Below are positions 24,604-31,291 of a stretch of 64,000 nucleotides of DNA, in pieces (within the stretch, counting starts at the first letter, position 1; the number at the start of each line of letters is the position of its first letter). The DNA is from Kineosporia rhizophila (GTDB lineage: Bacteria; Actinomycetota; Actinomycetes; Actinomycetales; Kineosporiaceae), in NCBI RefSeq assembly GCF_021277265.1, contig NZ_JAJSOH010000007.1, forward strand, positions 234,208 to 298,207. Direction: 5' to 3'. The notes under the pieces were generated by a model. That model worked only from the letters and a program-made list of their open reading frames with translations. It was not told the origin of the DNA and searched no databases. Position numbers and translations under genes: made by a program.

Positions 24604-25260
24604 ATGACGACCTCCCCGCTCTCCAGCATCGACGTCTGGGCCCTGGCCGCTGCTGAACGCCGTTCTCTCGCCGCTGATCTCGCCACCCTCGACCGGGCGG
24701 CCTGGAACACCCGGTCGCTGTGCGGGGAGTGGACGGTCCGCGAGACGGCCGCGCACCTGACCGCCGCGGCCAGTACCGGTCCCTGGCGGTGGCTGGCCAG
24801 CGTGCTCGGGGCCCGCTTCGACTTCGACCTGCACAACCGTCGCCGACTGACCGAACGGCTGGGGCCGGACGAGACCAGCACCCTGGCGCAGTTCCGCCAG
24901 GTGGTCGACAGCACCACGTCCACCTGGGGCGAGACCGGCATGTGGCTGGGCGAGGTGATAGTGCACGCGCAGGACATCCGCCGGCCGCTCGGGCTGACCA
25001 CCATGCCCTCGCCGGCGGCGGCAGCCGAGGTGGCCCGGTGTTACGCCGCGCGGGATTTCACGGTGAAGGGGGCCACCGTGCGGCGTGGGTTGCGGCTGGA
25101 GGCCGAAGACAGCGCGTTCGCCGTGGGGGAGGGGCCGCTGGTGACCGGTTCGACCACGGCGTTGGTCATGGTGATGGCCGGGCGGGCGGCCTACCTGGAA
25201 GATCTGCGCGGCCCGGGAGTGCAGCAGCTCGCCGGGCGGATAATCCCTGGCGCGCAGTAA
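24604..25260 (+). CDS. Maleylpyruvate isomerase-family mycothiol-dependent enzyme
   Basis: A 218-residue DinB/MDMPI-fold protein. The three-residue metal site is visible as His51 (WTVRETAAHL) and the ExxxH pair Glu117-His121 (LGEVIVHAQDI), the pattern of mycothiol-dependent maleylpyruvate isomerase. The C-terminal part (RRGLRLEAEDSAFAVGEG, VMVMAGRAAYLEDLRGPGV) is the usual SCP2-like tail. Such enzymes use mycothiol, the actinobacterial thiol, in isomerisation or S-transfer. It is divergent from the P450-like/PEP-mutase fusion. The true substrate is unknown. Confidence 0.88.
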   Translation: MTTSPLSSIDVWALAAAERRSLAADLATLDRAAWNTRSLCGEWTVRETAAHLTAAASTGPWRWLASVLGARFDFDLHNRRRLTERLGPDETSTLAQFRQVVDSTTSTWGETGMWLGEVIVHAQDIRRPLGLTTMPSPAAAAEVARCYAARDFTVKGATVRRGLRLEAEDSAFAVGEGPLVTGSTTALVMVMAGRAAYLEDLRGPGVQQLAGRIIPGAQ

Positions 25261-25330
25261 GGATCGAATGCCATGCTGTTCCAGCGCCGGGAGTTCCGGC
25301 CAGTTCGAACGATCTGAGAGGAGCGGGACG

Positions 25331-25429
25331 ATGTCGCAGCAGACCGTGCGCCAGCCGTCCGGGCAGCGCCGCGACCGTTACCGGTCGTATCGTCGAACCC
25401 GTTCCCGACGAGGCCTTTCCGTGTCCTGA
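25331..25429 (+). CDS. Tiny Arg-rich ORF, 32 aa
   Basis: An ATG with GAGAGGAG eight bases upstream opens a 32-codon frame whose product has 11 arginines (QRRDRYRSYRRTRSRRG in its second half). It is followed after 21 bases by a very strong terminator hairpin, so it forms a complete small transcription unit after the isomerase-family gene. No family is recognised; a nucleic-acid-binding peptide or a leader is possible. Confidence 0.5.
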   Translation: MSQQTVRQPSGQRRDRYRSYRRTRSRRGLSVS

Positions 25430-25450
25430 GCACAGATCAGGAGCACGCAG

Positions 25451-25484
25451 AGCGCCGTCGCCGGGATCGCCCGGCGGCGGCGCT
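25451..25484 (+). terminator. Strong intrinsic terminator
   Basis: AGCGCCGTCGCCGGG pairs with CCCGGCGGCGGCGCT over 15 bases (one T-G wobble) around the loop ATCG, followed by TTTCT. It closes the transcript carrying the Arg-rich ORF and insulates the tRNA cluster. Confidence 0.82.
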
Positions 25485-25535
25485 TTCTCGTGGAGTGCGG
25501 AAGCCGGCCGGGTGACTCGTCAAGATGTTCACCGA

Positions 25536-25619
25536 GCGGGCGCACTGGGCATGTGGTTGAGCCCAACGGCCTGTAAAGCCGCCGCCTCGGCTGTGGGGGT
25601 TCGACTCCCTCCGCCCGCA
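25536..25619 (+). tRNA. tRNA-Tyr-like gene (anticodon GTA), atypical
   Basis: The 84 bases fold with acceptor GCGGGCG/CGCCCGC and A73, D-arm GGGC/GCCC with A14, GG and A21 in the loop, anticodon stem CGGC/GCCG with loop CTGTAAA (GTA, Tyr), a long variable arm as in class II tRNAs, and T-arm GGGGG/CCCTC with TTCGACT. Oddly, four bases instead of two separate acceptor and D stem and U8 is not evident, so it may be an isoacceptor of mobile-array type or a decaying copy. CCA is not encoded. Confidence 0.65.
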
Positions 25620-25631
25620 CGCGATTTCCCT

Positions 25632-25703
25632 TTTCGGCTGGTGCAAGAGGCAGCACGACGGGCTCTGAACCCGTTGATCGAGGTTCGAGTCCTCGGCCGG
25701 AAG
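25632..25703 (+). tRNA. tRNA-Gln (anticodon CTG)
   Basis: A 72-base cloverleaf: acceptor TTTCGGC/GCCGGAA (one T-G), T8, D-arm GTGC/GCAC with loop AAGAGGCA, anticodon stem ACGGG/CCCGT with loop CTCTGAA (CTG), four-base variable loop, T-arm CGAGG/CCTCG with TTCGAGT, discriminator G. CCA is not encoded. Confidence 0.85.
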
Positions 25704-25713
25704 CGCAAGGCAG

Positions 25714-25787
25714 GCCCCCATGGCGCAGCTGGAGAGCGCGTCTCGCTACGAACGAGAAGGTCGGCGGTTCAAATCCGTCTGGGGGCA
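25714..25787 (+). tRNA. tRNA-Arg (anticodon ACG)
   Basis: A 74-base cloverleaf: acceptor GCCCCCA/TGGGGGC, TG at 8-9, D-arm GCGC/GCGC with loop AGCTGGAGA, anticodon stem TCTCG/CGAGA with loop CTACGAA (ACG), variable loop AGGTC, T-arm GGCGG/CCGTC with TTCAAAT, discriminator A. CCA is not encoded. It ends eight bases before the 8-bp tandem array. Confidence 0.9.
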
Positions 25788-25794
25788 CACGTAA

Positions 25795-25898
25795 GGCAGC
25801 ACGGCAGCACGGCAGCACGGCAGCACGGCAGCACGGCAGCACGGCAGCACGGCAGCACGGCAGCACGGCAGCACGGCAGCACGGCAGCACGGCAGCAC
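25795..25898. repeat. Tandem array: 13 perfect copies of GGCAGCAC
   Basis: Thirteen contiguous, identical 8-base units start right after the tRNA-Arg gene. Because 8 is not a multiple of 3 the array is open in several frames, but this is a by-product of the repeat and no coding role is suggested. Confidence 0.97.
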
Positions 25899-25964
25899 GG
25901 CCTGGCACCGGCCTGGCACCGGCCTGGCACCGGCCTGGCACCGGCCTGGCACCGGCCTGGCACC
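25899..25964. repeat. Tandem array: 6 perfect copies of GGCCTGGCACC
   Basis: Six identical 11-base units follow the 8-base array without a gap. The two units share GGCA-C, suggesting that one grew from the other by slippage. Confidence 0.97.
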
Positions 25965-25983
25965 GGCGCTGAGCCCGGCATGC

Positions 25984-26048
25984 GTCGCCGATGGTCCGGC
26001 TCAGTGTCACCGATAGTCCGGCTCTGCATCGCCGTAGGCCCGGCTGGG
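25984..26048. repeat. Three degenerate copies of a 21-22-base unit
   Basis: Units at 25984-26005, 26006-26027 and 26028-26048 share the pattern GTCRCCGAT-GTCCGGCTC with point changes. They lie 20 bases after the 11-base array and look like an older, decayed tandem repeat. Confidence 0.75.
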
Positions 26049-26117
26049 GTGTGGCCTCGGGGCCAGGCCTTGTGTCGCTGTCGGGTCCTGCCCGGTGTCG
26101 CAGCCAGTCACAGCCCT

Positions 26118-26172
26118 GCATTTACGTCGGCCAAGACCGGTGCCCCCACCGGTCTGCCAGCATTTACGTCGG
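26118..26172. repeat. Direct repeat flanking a perfect hairpin
   Basis: GCATTTACGTCGG occurs at 26118-26130 and 26160-26172. Between them, AGACCGGTG (26134-26142) and CACCGGTCT (26147-26155) form a 9-bp stem with a CCCC loop. The hairpin could terminate transcription from the polymerase gene, whose stop is at 26187 on the other strand; the flanking direct repeats are unexplained. Confidence 0.7.
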
Positions 26173-26186
26173 CGCATGGTCGCCGT

Positions 26187-27236
26187 TCAGAACAAGGTCT
26201 GCGGCACCTGATCGGCCGGAAGCAGCCCGGTGAGCGTGACCCGCAACCCGGCCAACGGCGGCACCGGCCCCGCGTGCAGCAACCGGTCGGCGGCGGACTG
26301 CCACGCCGAGCGGTCGGCGGTGGCCGTGAAACCGGACTGTTTTCGCCGCAACGGCAACTCCTCACCGGCCGGTTGCAGCGTGAGCGTGAGACCGTTGCCC
26401 ACCAGCCCAGCCTTCTCGGCACGGTGCAGCACCCGTTCGAGGCAAAGCGTCAGCAACTGCTCAGGGCTGTGGTCGGGCCGCCCGTAGCCGGCGATCGACG
26501 ACTCGGCGCTGAGTGAGTCGCGGTGCCGCACCGGTCGCACGCGGGCGTCGTCGGTGCCGGCCCGGATCTGCCACAGGCGGCGGGCCATGGTGGTGCCGCA
26601 GACCTGCTGCAGTTGGGCGCGGGGGATGCGGTCCAGATCGGCCAGGCGCTGCACGTCCAGATTCTCCAGGCGGGCGAACGTCTTCTGGCCCACGCCCCAG
26701 ACCTGGCCGATCGGCAGATCCGCCCGCAGCTGCGGCTCGTCCTGCAGCGCAATGGAATACAGGCCATCGGGCTTGGCTGCGCGGGAGGCCAGCTTGGCCA
26801 TCAGCTTGGTACGCCCGACCCCGACGCTGACCGTGATGCCCAGTTCCTGCTGCACCTGCTTACGTAAAGCCTGGGCCGTGTCCAGCGCCGCCGGCCAGTC
26901 CTCGGCACCGACATCGAGAAAGGCCTCTTCCACGGAGCCGGGCTCCACGGCCGGGGCGAAGCGATGGAAGATCTCGAAGAGCGCATCGCCCACCTCCTCG
27001 ACCTCGGCGTACGGAACGTCCAGCACCACCAGTTCGGGGCAGCGGTGCCGAGCCTCCTGAACCAGCATGGCCGAGCGCACGCCGCCCGCCCGCGCCGGGT
27101 AGTTGGCGCTGGCAACGAACACGTGATTGACCACCGCGACCGGGCGGGCCCGCAGGTCGGGCCGACGGCGCAGGGCCACCGAGGCGAAGAAGCAGTCCGC
27201 ATCGGCGTGCAGCAGCGGACGACCGGCTTCGAACAT
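26187..27236 (-). CDS. dinB: Y-family DNA polymerase IV (DinB-like), SOS-controlled
   Basis: A 349-residue translesion polymerase. The palm shows Asp12 in HADADCFFASV and the SVEEAFLDV motif at residues 101-109; most family members have SxDEAxxD, so Glu103 stands in for the second catalytic Asp while Glu104 is kept. The thumb helix-hairpin-helix (LPIGQVWGVGQKTFARL) and little-finger domain (SLSAESSIAGYGRPDHSPEQLL) follow. The C-terminus ends QTLF, a possible beta-clamp peptide. The ATG lies inside a perfect SOS box (27229-27244), with TACACT seven bases upstream, indicating a leaderless, LexA-repressed mRNA. Confidence 0.92.
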   Translation of the reverse strand: MFEAGRPLLHADADCFFASVALRRRPDLRARPVAVVNHVFVASANYPARAGGVRSAMLVQEARHRCPELVVLDVPYAEVEEVGDALFEIFHRFAPAVEPGSVEEAFLDVGAEDWPAALDTAQALRKQVQQELGITVSVGVGRTKLMAKLASRAAKPDGLYSIALQDEPQLRADLPIGQVWGVGQKTFARLENLDVQRLADLDRIPRAQLQQVCGTTMARRLWQIRAGTDDARVRPVRHRDSLSAESSIAGYGRPDHSPEQLLTLCLERVLHRAEKAGLVGNGLTLTLQPAGEELPLRRKQSGFTATADRSAWQSAADRLLHAGPVPPLAGLRVTLTGLLPADQVPQTLF

Positions 27237-27244
27237 GTGTTCGA
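27229..27244 (-). promoter_or_regulatory. SOS (LexA) box over the polymerase start codon
   Basis: On the gene strand the site is TCGAACACATGTTCGA, the mycobacterial-type LexA box TCGAAC-N4-GTTCGA with no mismatch. The ATG of the polymerase gene is the ATG within it, and the -10-like TACACT lies next to it, so bound LexA would cover both promoter and start. Confidence 0.93.
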
Positions 27245-27308
27245 GTGTAGCGCGCCGGGCGGACAGCTGGCCAAGGGATGTCGAATGTACCCGGAGTCGT
27301 TGTGTCCC

Positions 27309-27329
27309 ATGTGTACACGTTGTACACAT
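27309..27329. promoter_or_regulatory. Perfect 9-base-arm palindrome upstream of the polymerase gene
   Basis: ATGTGTACA and TGTACACAT flank CGT. The site is 73 bases upstream of the polymerase start and 55 bases past the marR stop. It is AT-rich, has no T-run, and looks like a protein-binding site (GntR- or TetR-type TGTACA core); the ligand protein is unknown. Confidence 0.55.
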
Positions 27330-27383
27330 CAAGGACCGGCCCGCACGGCCCCGGCTTCGAGCCAACGGCAGGCAAGACCACGT

Positions 27384-27890
27384 TCAGGCTTCGTCGTAGT
27401 CGCCGTGCGCCTTCCGGAACCGCCGCAGAACGTCGTTGAGCACGTCGAGATCCTCGGCCGCCAGCCCCAGCGCCGTGAAGACCTCACGGTTCAGGCTGTC
27501 GGTGGCCTTCGTCACCAGTTCCCTCCCGGCGTCGGTGATCTCGGCCAGCGTGGTGCGGCGGTCGGTGGGGTGGCGGACGCGCCGCACCAGGTCGCGCTGT
27601 TCGCACCGGTCCACGGCGTTGGTCACGCTGGCGGGGTGCACCTGCAGCCGGTCGCCGATGCGCGAAAGGGGCAGGGCGCCGGTACGGGTGAAGGCCAGTA
27701 GCTGCAGCAGTTCGTAGCGGGCGAAAGTCAGGTCGTGCGGGCGCAGCGTCTCCTCCACCCGGGCCATCATGATCTGCTGGGCCCGCACGACCGAGGTGAC
27801 GGCGGCCATCCCCGGCGCGGCCTGGTGCCAGCCGTGCTCTTCCCAGTTGCGCCGGGCCTCGGCAATCGGATCGAACGGCAGCTTGGCCAA
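27384..27890 (-). CDS. MarR-family regulator in the icmF operon
   Basis: A 168-residue MarR protein. The winged helix reads YELLQLLAFTRTGALPLSRIGDRLQVHPASVTNAVDRCEQRDLVRRVRHPTDRRTTLAEIT (cited in pieces: LSRIGDRLQVHPASVTNAVD, HPTDRRTT), with dimerising helices at both ends. The TTG start lies 12 bases after the icmF stop, with GAGG in the gap, so the two genes are cotranscribed. It may sense an acyl-CoA and act on the repeated TTGGA-type palindromes upstream of icmF (inference). Confidence 0.9.
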   Translation of the reverse strand: MAKLPFDPIAEARRNWEEHGWHQAAPGMAAVTSVVRAQQIMMARVEETLRPHDLTFARYELLQLLAFTRTGALPLSRIGDRLQVHPASVTNAVDRCEQRDLVRRVRHPTDRRTTLAEITDAGRELVTKATDSLNREVFTALGLAAEDLDVLNDVLRRFRKAHGDYDEA

Positions 27891-27902
27891 CCTCGTAACC
27901 CC

Positions 27903-30900
27903 TTACACATTGCGGCGGTACTGGCCGCCGACCTCGAAGAAGGCCTCGGTGATCTGGCCGAGGGAGCAGCAGCGTACGGCCTGCATCAGGGCCTCGAACA
28001 CGTTGCCGCCCTCGGCCGCCGTCCGGCGCAGCTGCTCCAGCGCGGCCGGTGCCTGCTCGCGGTGCCGCTCGTGGAAGGCGCTGAGCCGCTCCAGCTGTGA
28101 GCGTTTCTCGGCCTCGGTGGCCCGGATCAGGCCGGCCGGGCCCACCTCGGCGACCTCGTCCTCGGGCGGCAGGAACGTGTTCACCCCGATCAGCCGCAGC
28201 GAACCGTCGTGCTTGCGCTGCTCGTACAGCATGGACTCGTCCTGGATCTTCCCGCGCTGGTAACCGGTCTCCATCGCGCCCAGCACCCCGCCGCGTTCGC
28301 TGATCCGCTCGAACTCGGCCAGCACCGCCTCCTCCACCAGGTCGGTCAGTTCGGACACCACGTAGGAGCCCTGCAGCGGGTTCTCGTTCATCGACAGGCC
28401 CCACTCGGCGTCGATGATCAGCTGGATCGCCAGGGCCCGGCGCACCGACTGCTCGGTGGGGGTGGTCACCGCCTCGTCGTAGGCGTTGGTGTGCAGCGAG
28501 TTCGCGTTGTCGTAGAGCGCGCACAGGGCCTGCAGGGTGGTCCGGATGTCGTTGAAGTTCATCTCCTGGGCGTGCAGCGAGCGGCCCGAGGTCTGCACGT
28601 GGTACTTCAGCTTCTGGCTGCGCTCACCCGCGCCGTAGCGTTCGCGCATCGCCACCGCCCAGATCCGGCGGGCCACCCGGCCGAGCACGGTGTACTCGGC
28701 GTCCATGCCGTTGCTGAAGAAGAACGACAGGTTGGGGGCGAAGTCGTCGATCGCCATGCCGCGGGCGAGATAGCTCTCCACGTAGGTGAATCCGTTGGCC
28801 AGGGTGAAGGCGAGCTGGCTGATCGGGTTGGCCCCGGCCTCGGCGATGTGGTAGCCGCTGATCGAGACGGAGTAGAAGTTGCGCACCCGGTTGCTGATGA
28901 ACCACTCCTGCACGTCGGCCATCGCCCGCAGCGCGAACTCGGTGCTGAAGATGCAGGTGTTCTGCCCCTGGTCCTCCTTCAGGATGTCGGCCTGGACGGT
29001 GCCCCGCACGGTCTGCAGCACCCGGGCCCTCACCGCGGCCGGGTCCTCCTCCGGACGGGCCTGGAGCTGCTGGTCGATCGCGGTGTTCAGGAACATCGCC
29101 AGAATGGCCGGGGCCGGGCCGTTGATGGTCATCGACACCGAGGTGGTGGGGGCGCACAGGTCGAAACCTGCGTACAGGTCCTTCATGTCGTCGAGCGTGG
29201 CGATGCTCACGCCCGACGTGCCGACCTTGCCGTAGATGTCCGGGCGTAGGTCGGGGTTGCGGCCGTACAGCGTGACCGAGTCGAACGCGGTGGAGAGGCG
29301 GGTGGCGGGCTGGCCCTTGGCGAGCAGGTGGAAGCGCCGGTTGGTGCGCATCGCGTCGCCTTCGCCGGCGAACATCCGGGCCGGCGACTCGGCGTCGCGC
29401 TTGAAGCGGAAAACACCTGCGGTGAAGGGGAAGACGCCGGGGAGGTTTTCTTCGCGGAAGTAGTGCACGAGGTCGCCGTGGTCGGTGGTCCTGGGCAGGG
29501 ACACGCGGCGGACGCCGGTGCCCGACAAGGTGGTGCGGCGCAGCCCGGTCACGATCTGGCGGCCACGGACGTCGGTGGTGAACTGTTCCTGTGCGTAGGC
29601 TTTGACGGTCTCGGGCCATTCGGTCAACTGCTTGCGGACGTCGGTGGGCACCGATTGCCCGGCGGTCTCGGCGAGCGCTCGAAGAGTTTCGTGCGGTTCG
29701 CCGGATTCGGCGAGTTCGGCGAGTTCGGCCAGGGCGGTGCTGAGGTGCTGGGCCTTGCGGGCGGCCTCGGCCATCTCGCTGGTCTGCCGCCGGTACTTCC
29801 TCGTCGTCTCGGCGATCTCGGCCAGATACCGCACCCGATCGGCAGGCACGACGGCCGCCGAGTGCGACGACATCCGGACCGAGACCGCGGGCAGCACGCC
29901 CTCCGACACGGCCAGCCCGCGCTCGGCCAGCAGGCCCCGCAGATGCTGGTACAGCGCCGTGACCCCGTCGTCGTTGAACTGGGCAGCGCTGGTGCCGAAG
30001 ACCGGCATCTGCTCCCACGGCACCCCGAAGGCCTCGCGGTTGCGGGCAACCTGTTTCGACACGTCCCGCAGGGCGTCCTGCGCCCCGCGCCGCTCGAACT
30101 TGTTGATCGCCACCACGTCGGCGTAGTCGAGCATGTCGATCTTCTCGAGCTGCGAGGCGGCGCCGAACTCCGGTGTCATCACGTACAGCGACACGTCGGC
30201 CAGGTCCACGATGCCGGAGTCGCCCTGCCCGATCCCGGGCGTCTCCACGATCACCAAGTCGTAACCGGCTGCCTGGCAGGCGTTCACCACGTCGGGCAGG
30301 TACTGCGGCACCTGGCCGCCGGCGCCGCGTGTGGCCAGTGAGCGGAAGAAGGTGCGTCCCGGCTGCAGCGAGTTCATCCGGATCCGGTCACCCAGTAGGG
30401 CCCCTCCGCCGCGGCGCCGGCTGGGGTCGACGGCGATCACCGCGATCCGGAGCTTGTCCTGCTGGTCGGTGCGCAGGCGGCGGATCAGCTCGTCGGTGAG
30501 CGACGACTTGCCCGAGCCCCCGGTGCCGGTGATCCCCAGCACCGGAACCTGGGCAGTTCCACCGTGTTCCCGTACGGCGCTCAGCCACGTGCTCTCGGCC
30601 TTGCCCGCCTCGATCACCGAGATGGCCCGGGCCAGGGCCTGGTCGTCGCCGGAGCGGACCGAGGCCAGGTCGGGCGCGGAGGCGGTGAGGTCCCGGTCGG
30701 CGGCCGCGACCACCGAGCTGATCATCCCGGCCAGGCCCAGACGCTGCCCGTCCTCGGGGGAGAAGATCAGCACGCCCTTCTCGCGCAGCTGCTTGATCTC
30801 GTCCGGCACGATCACCCCGCCGCCGCCCCCGAACACCCGCACGTCCGGCGCGCCCCGCTCGGCCAGCAGGTCGACCAGGTAGCCGAAGTACTCCAGGTGC

Positions 30901-31118
30901 CCGCCCTGGTACGAGCTGATCGCGACGCCGTGCACGTCCTCCTGCACGGCCGCGGCCACCACCGAGTCGACCGAGCGGTCGTGCCCCAGGTGGATGACCT
31001 CGCAGCCCTGGGCCTGCAGGATGCGGCGCATGATGTTGATCGAGGCGTCGTGCCCGTCGAACAGGCTGGCGGCGGTGACGAAGCGGACCGGGGTGCCCTG
31101 ACTGCTGAGACCGACCAC
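27903..31118 (-). CDS. icmF: Fused isobutyryl-CoA mutase IcmF
   Basis: A 1071-residue fusion. Residues 10-140 bind adenosylcobalamin (DGHDASINIMRR with His23 as the likely cobalt ligand, then GVAISSYQGGH and FGGGGGVI). Residues 190-480 are a MeaB-like G-protein chaperone (Walker A GTGGSGKSS at about 197-205, DPSRRRGGGALLGDRIRM, ETPGIGQGD). Residues 550-1071 are the mutase barrel (FNDIRTTLQALCALYDNANSLHTNAYDEA, partly cited). It interconverts isobutyryl-CoA and butyryl-CoA. The GTG at 31118 has GGAGG eight bases upstream; an upstream frame is spurious. It is followed by marR and divergent from the 3-hydroxyacyl-CoA dehydrogenase gene. Confidence 0.96.
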   Translation of the reverse strand: MVGLSSQGTPVRFVTAASLFDGHDASINIMRRILQAQGCEVIHLGHDRSVDSVVAAAVQEDVHGVAISSYQGGHLEYFGYLVDLLAERGAPDVRVFGGGGGVIVPDEIKQLREKGVLIFSPEDGQRLGLAGMISSVVAAADRDLTASAPDLASVRSGDDQALARAISVIEAGKAESTWLSAVREHGGTAQVPVLGITGTGGSGKSSLTDELIRRLRTDQQDKLRIAVIAVDPSRRRGGGALLGDRIRMNSLQPGRTFFRSLATRGAGGQVPQYLPDVVNACQAAGYDLVIVETPGIGQGDSGIVDLADVSLYVMTPEFGAASQLEKIDMLDYADVVAINKFERRGAQDALRDVSKQVARNREAFGVPWEQMPVFGTSAAQFNDDGVTALYQHLRGLLAERGLAVSEGVLPAVSVRMSSHSAAVVPADRVRYLAEIAETTRKYRRQTSEMAEAARKAQHLSTALAELAELAESGEPHETLRALAETAGQSVPTDVRKQLTEWPETVKAYAQEQFTTDVRGRQIVTGLRRTTLSGTGVRRVSLPRTTDHGDLVHYFREENLPGVFPFTAGVFRFKRDAESPARMFAGEGDAMRTNRRFHLLAKGQPATRLSTAFDSVTLYGRNPDLRPDIYGKVGTSGVSIATLDDMKDLYAGFDLCAPTTSVSMTINGPAPAILAMFLNTAIDQQLQARPEEDPAAVRARVLQTVRGTVQADILKEDQGQNTCIFSTEFALRAMADVQEWFISNRVRNFYSVSISGYHIAEAGANPISQLAFTLANGFTYVESYLARGMAIDDFAPNLSFFFSNGMDAEYTVLGRVARRIWAVAMRERYGAGERSQKLKYHVQTSGRSLHAQEMNFNDIRTTLQALCALYDNANSLHTNAYDEAVTTPTEQSVRRALAIQLIIDAEWGLSMNENPLQGSYVVSELTDLVEEAVLAEFERISERGGVLGAMETGYQRGKIQDESMLYEQRKHDGSLRLIGVNTFLPPEDEVAEVGPAGLIRATEAEKRSQLERLSAFHERHREQAPAALEQLRRTAAEGGNVFEALMQAVRCCSLGQITEAFFEVGGQYRRNV

Positions 31119-31138
31119 GGCGCTGCCTCCGGATAAAC

Positions 31139-31165
31139 TTGGACGTCCAACTATTGGATGCCCAA
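31139..31165. promoter_or_regulatory. Twin palindromes between icmF and the dehydrogenase gene
   Basis: TTGGACGTCCAA (31139-31150, perfect palindrome) and TTGGATGCCCAA (31154-31165, near-perfect) are separated by three bases, 21 bases upstream of the icmF start. Their TTGG-N4-CCAA form suits a MarR or TetR dimer; the operon's own MarR protein is the natural candidate. Confidence 0.6.
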
Positions 31166-31291
31166 GCAGGCTACGACCGTCACCGGGCACCTGTCGAGAC
31201 TCGTGACGGCCGTCCCAGTAACAGGCATGGACGCCCGCCCTCCGGTTTGGAACGGTGGGCGCACCAGCGAACACGAACGGGAGGACGTCGG

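Noticed and set aside
25795..26048. CRISPR array
   Set aside because: Units are 8, 11 and 22 bases, contiguous and without spacers, and no cas genes are present.
25746..26121. Minus-strand open frames of 60-250 codons over the tandem repeats, with AVLPCCR-like repeating peptides
   Set aside because: They arise because an 8-base unit without stops is open in every frame; no ribosome site, codon bias or conserved domain supports them, and they would cover the tRNA genes.
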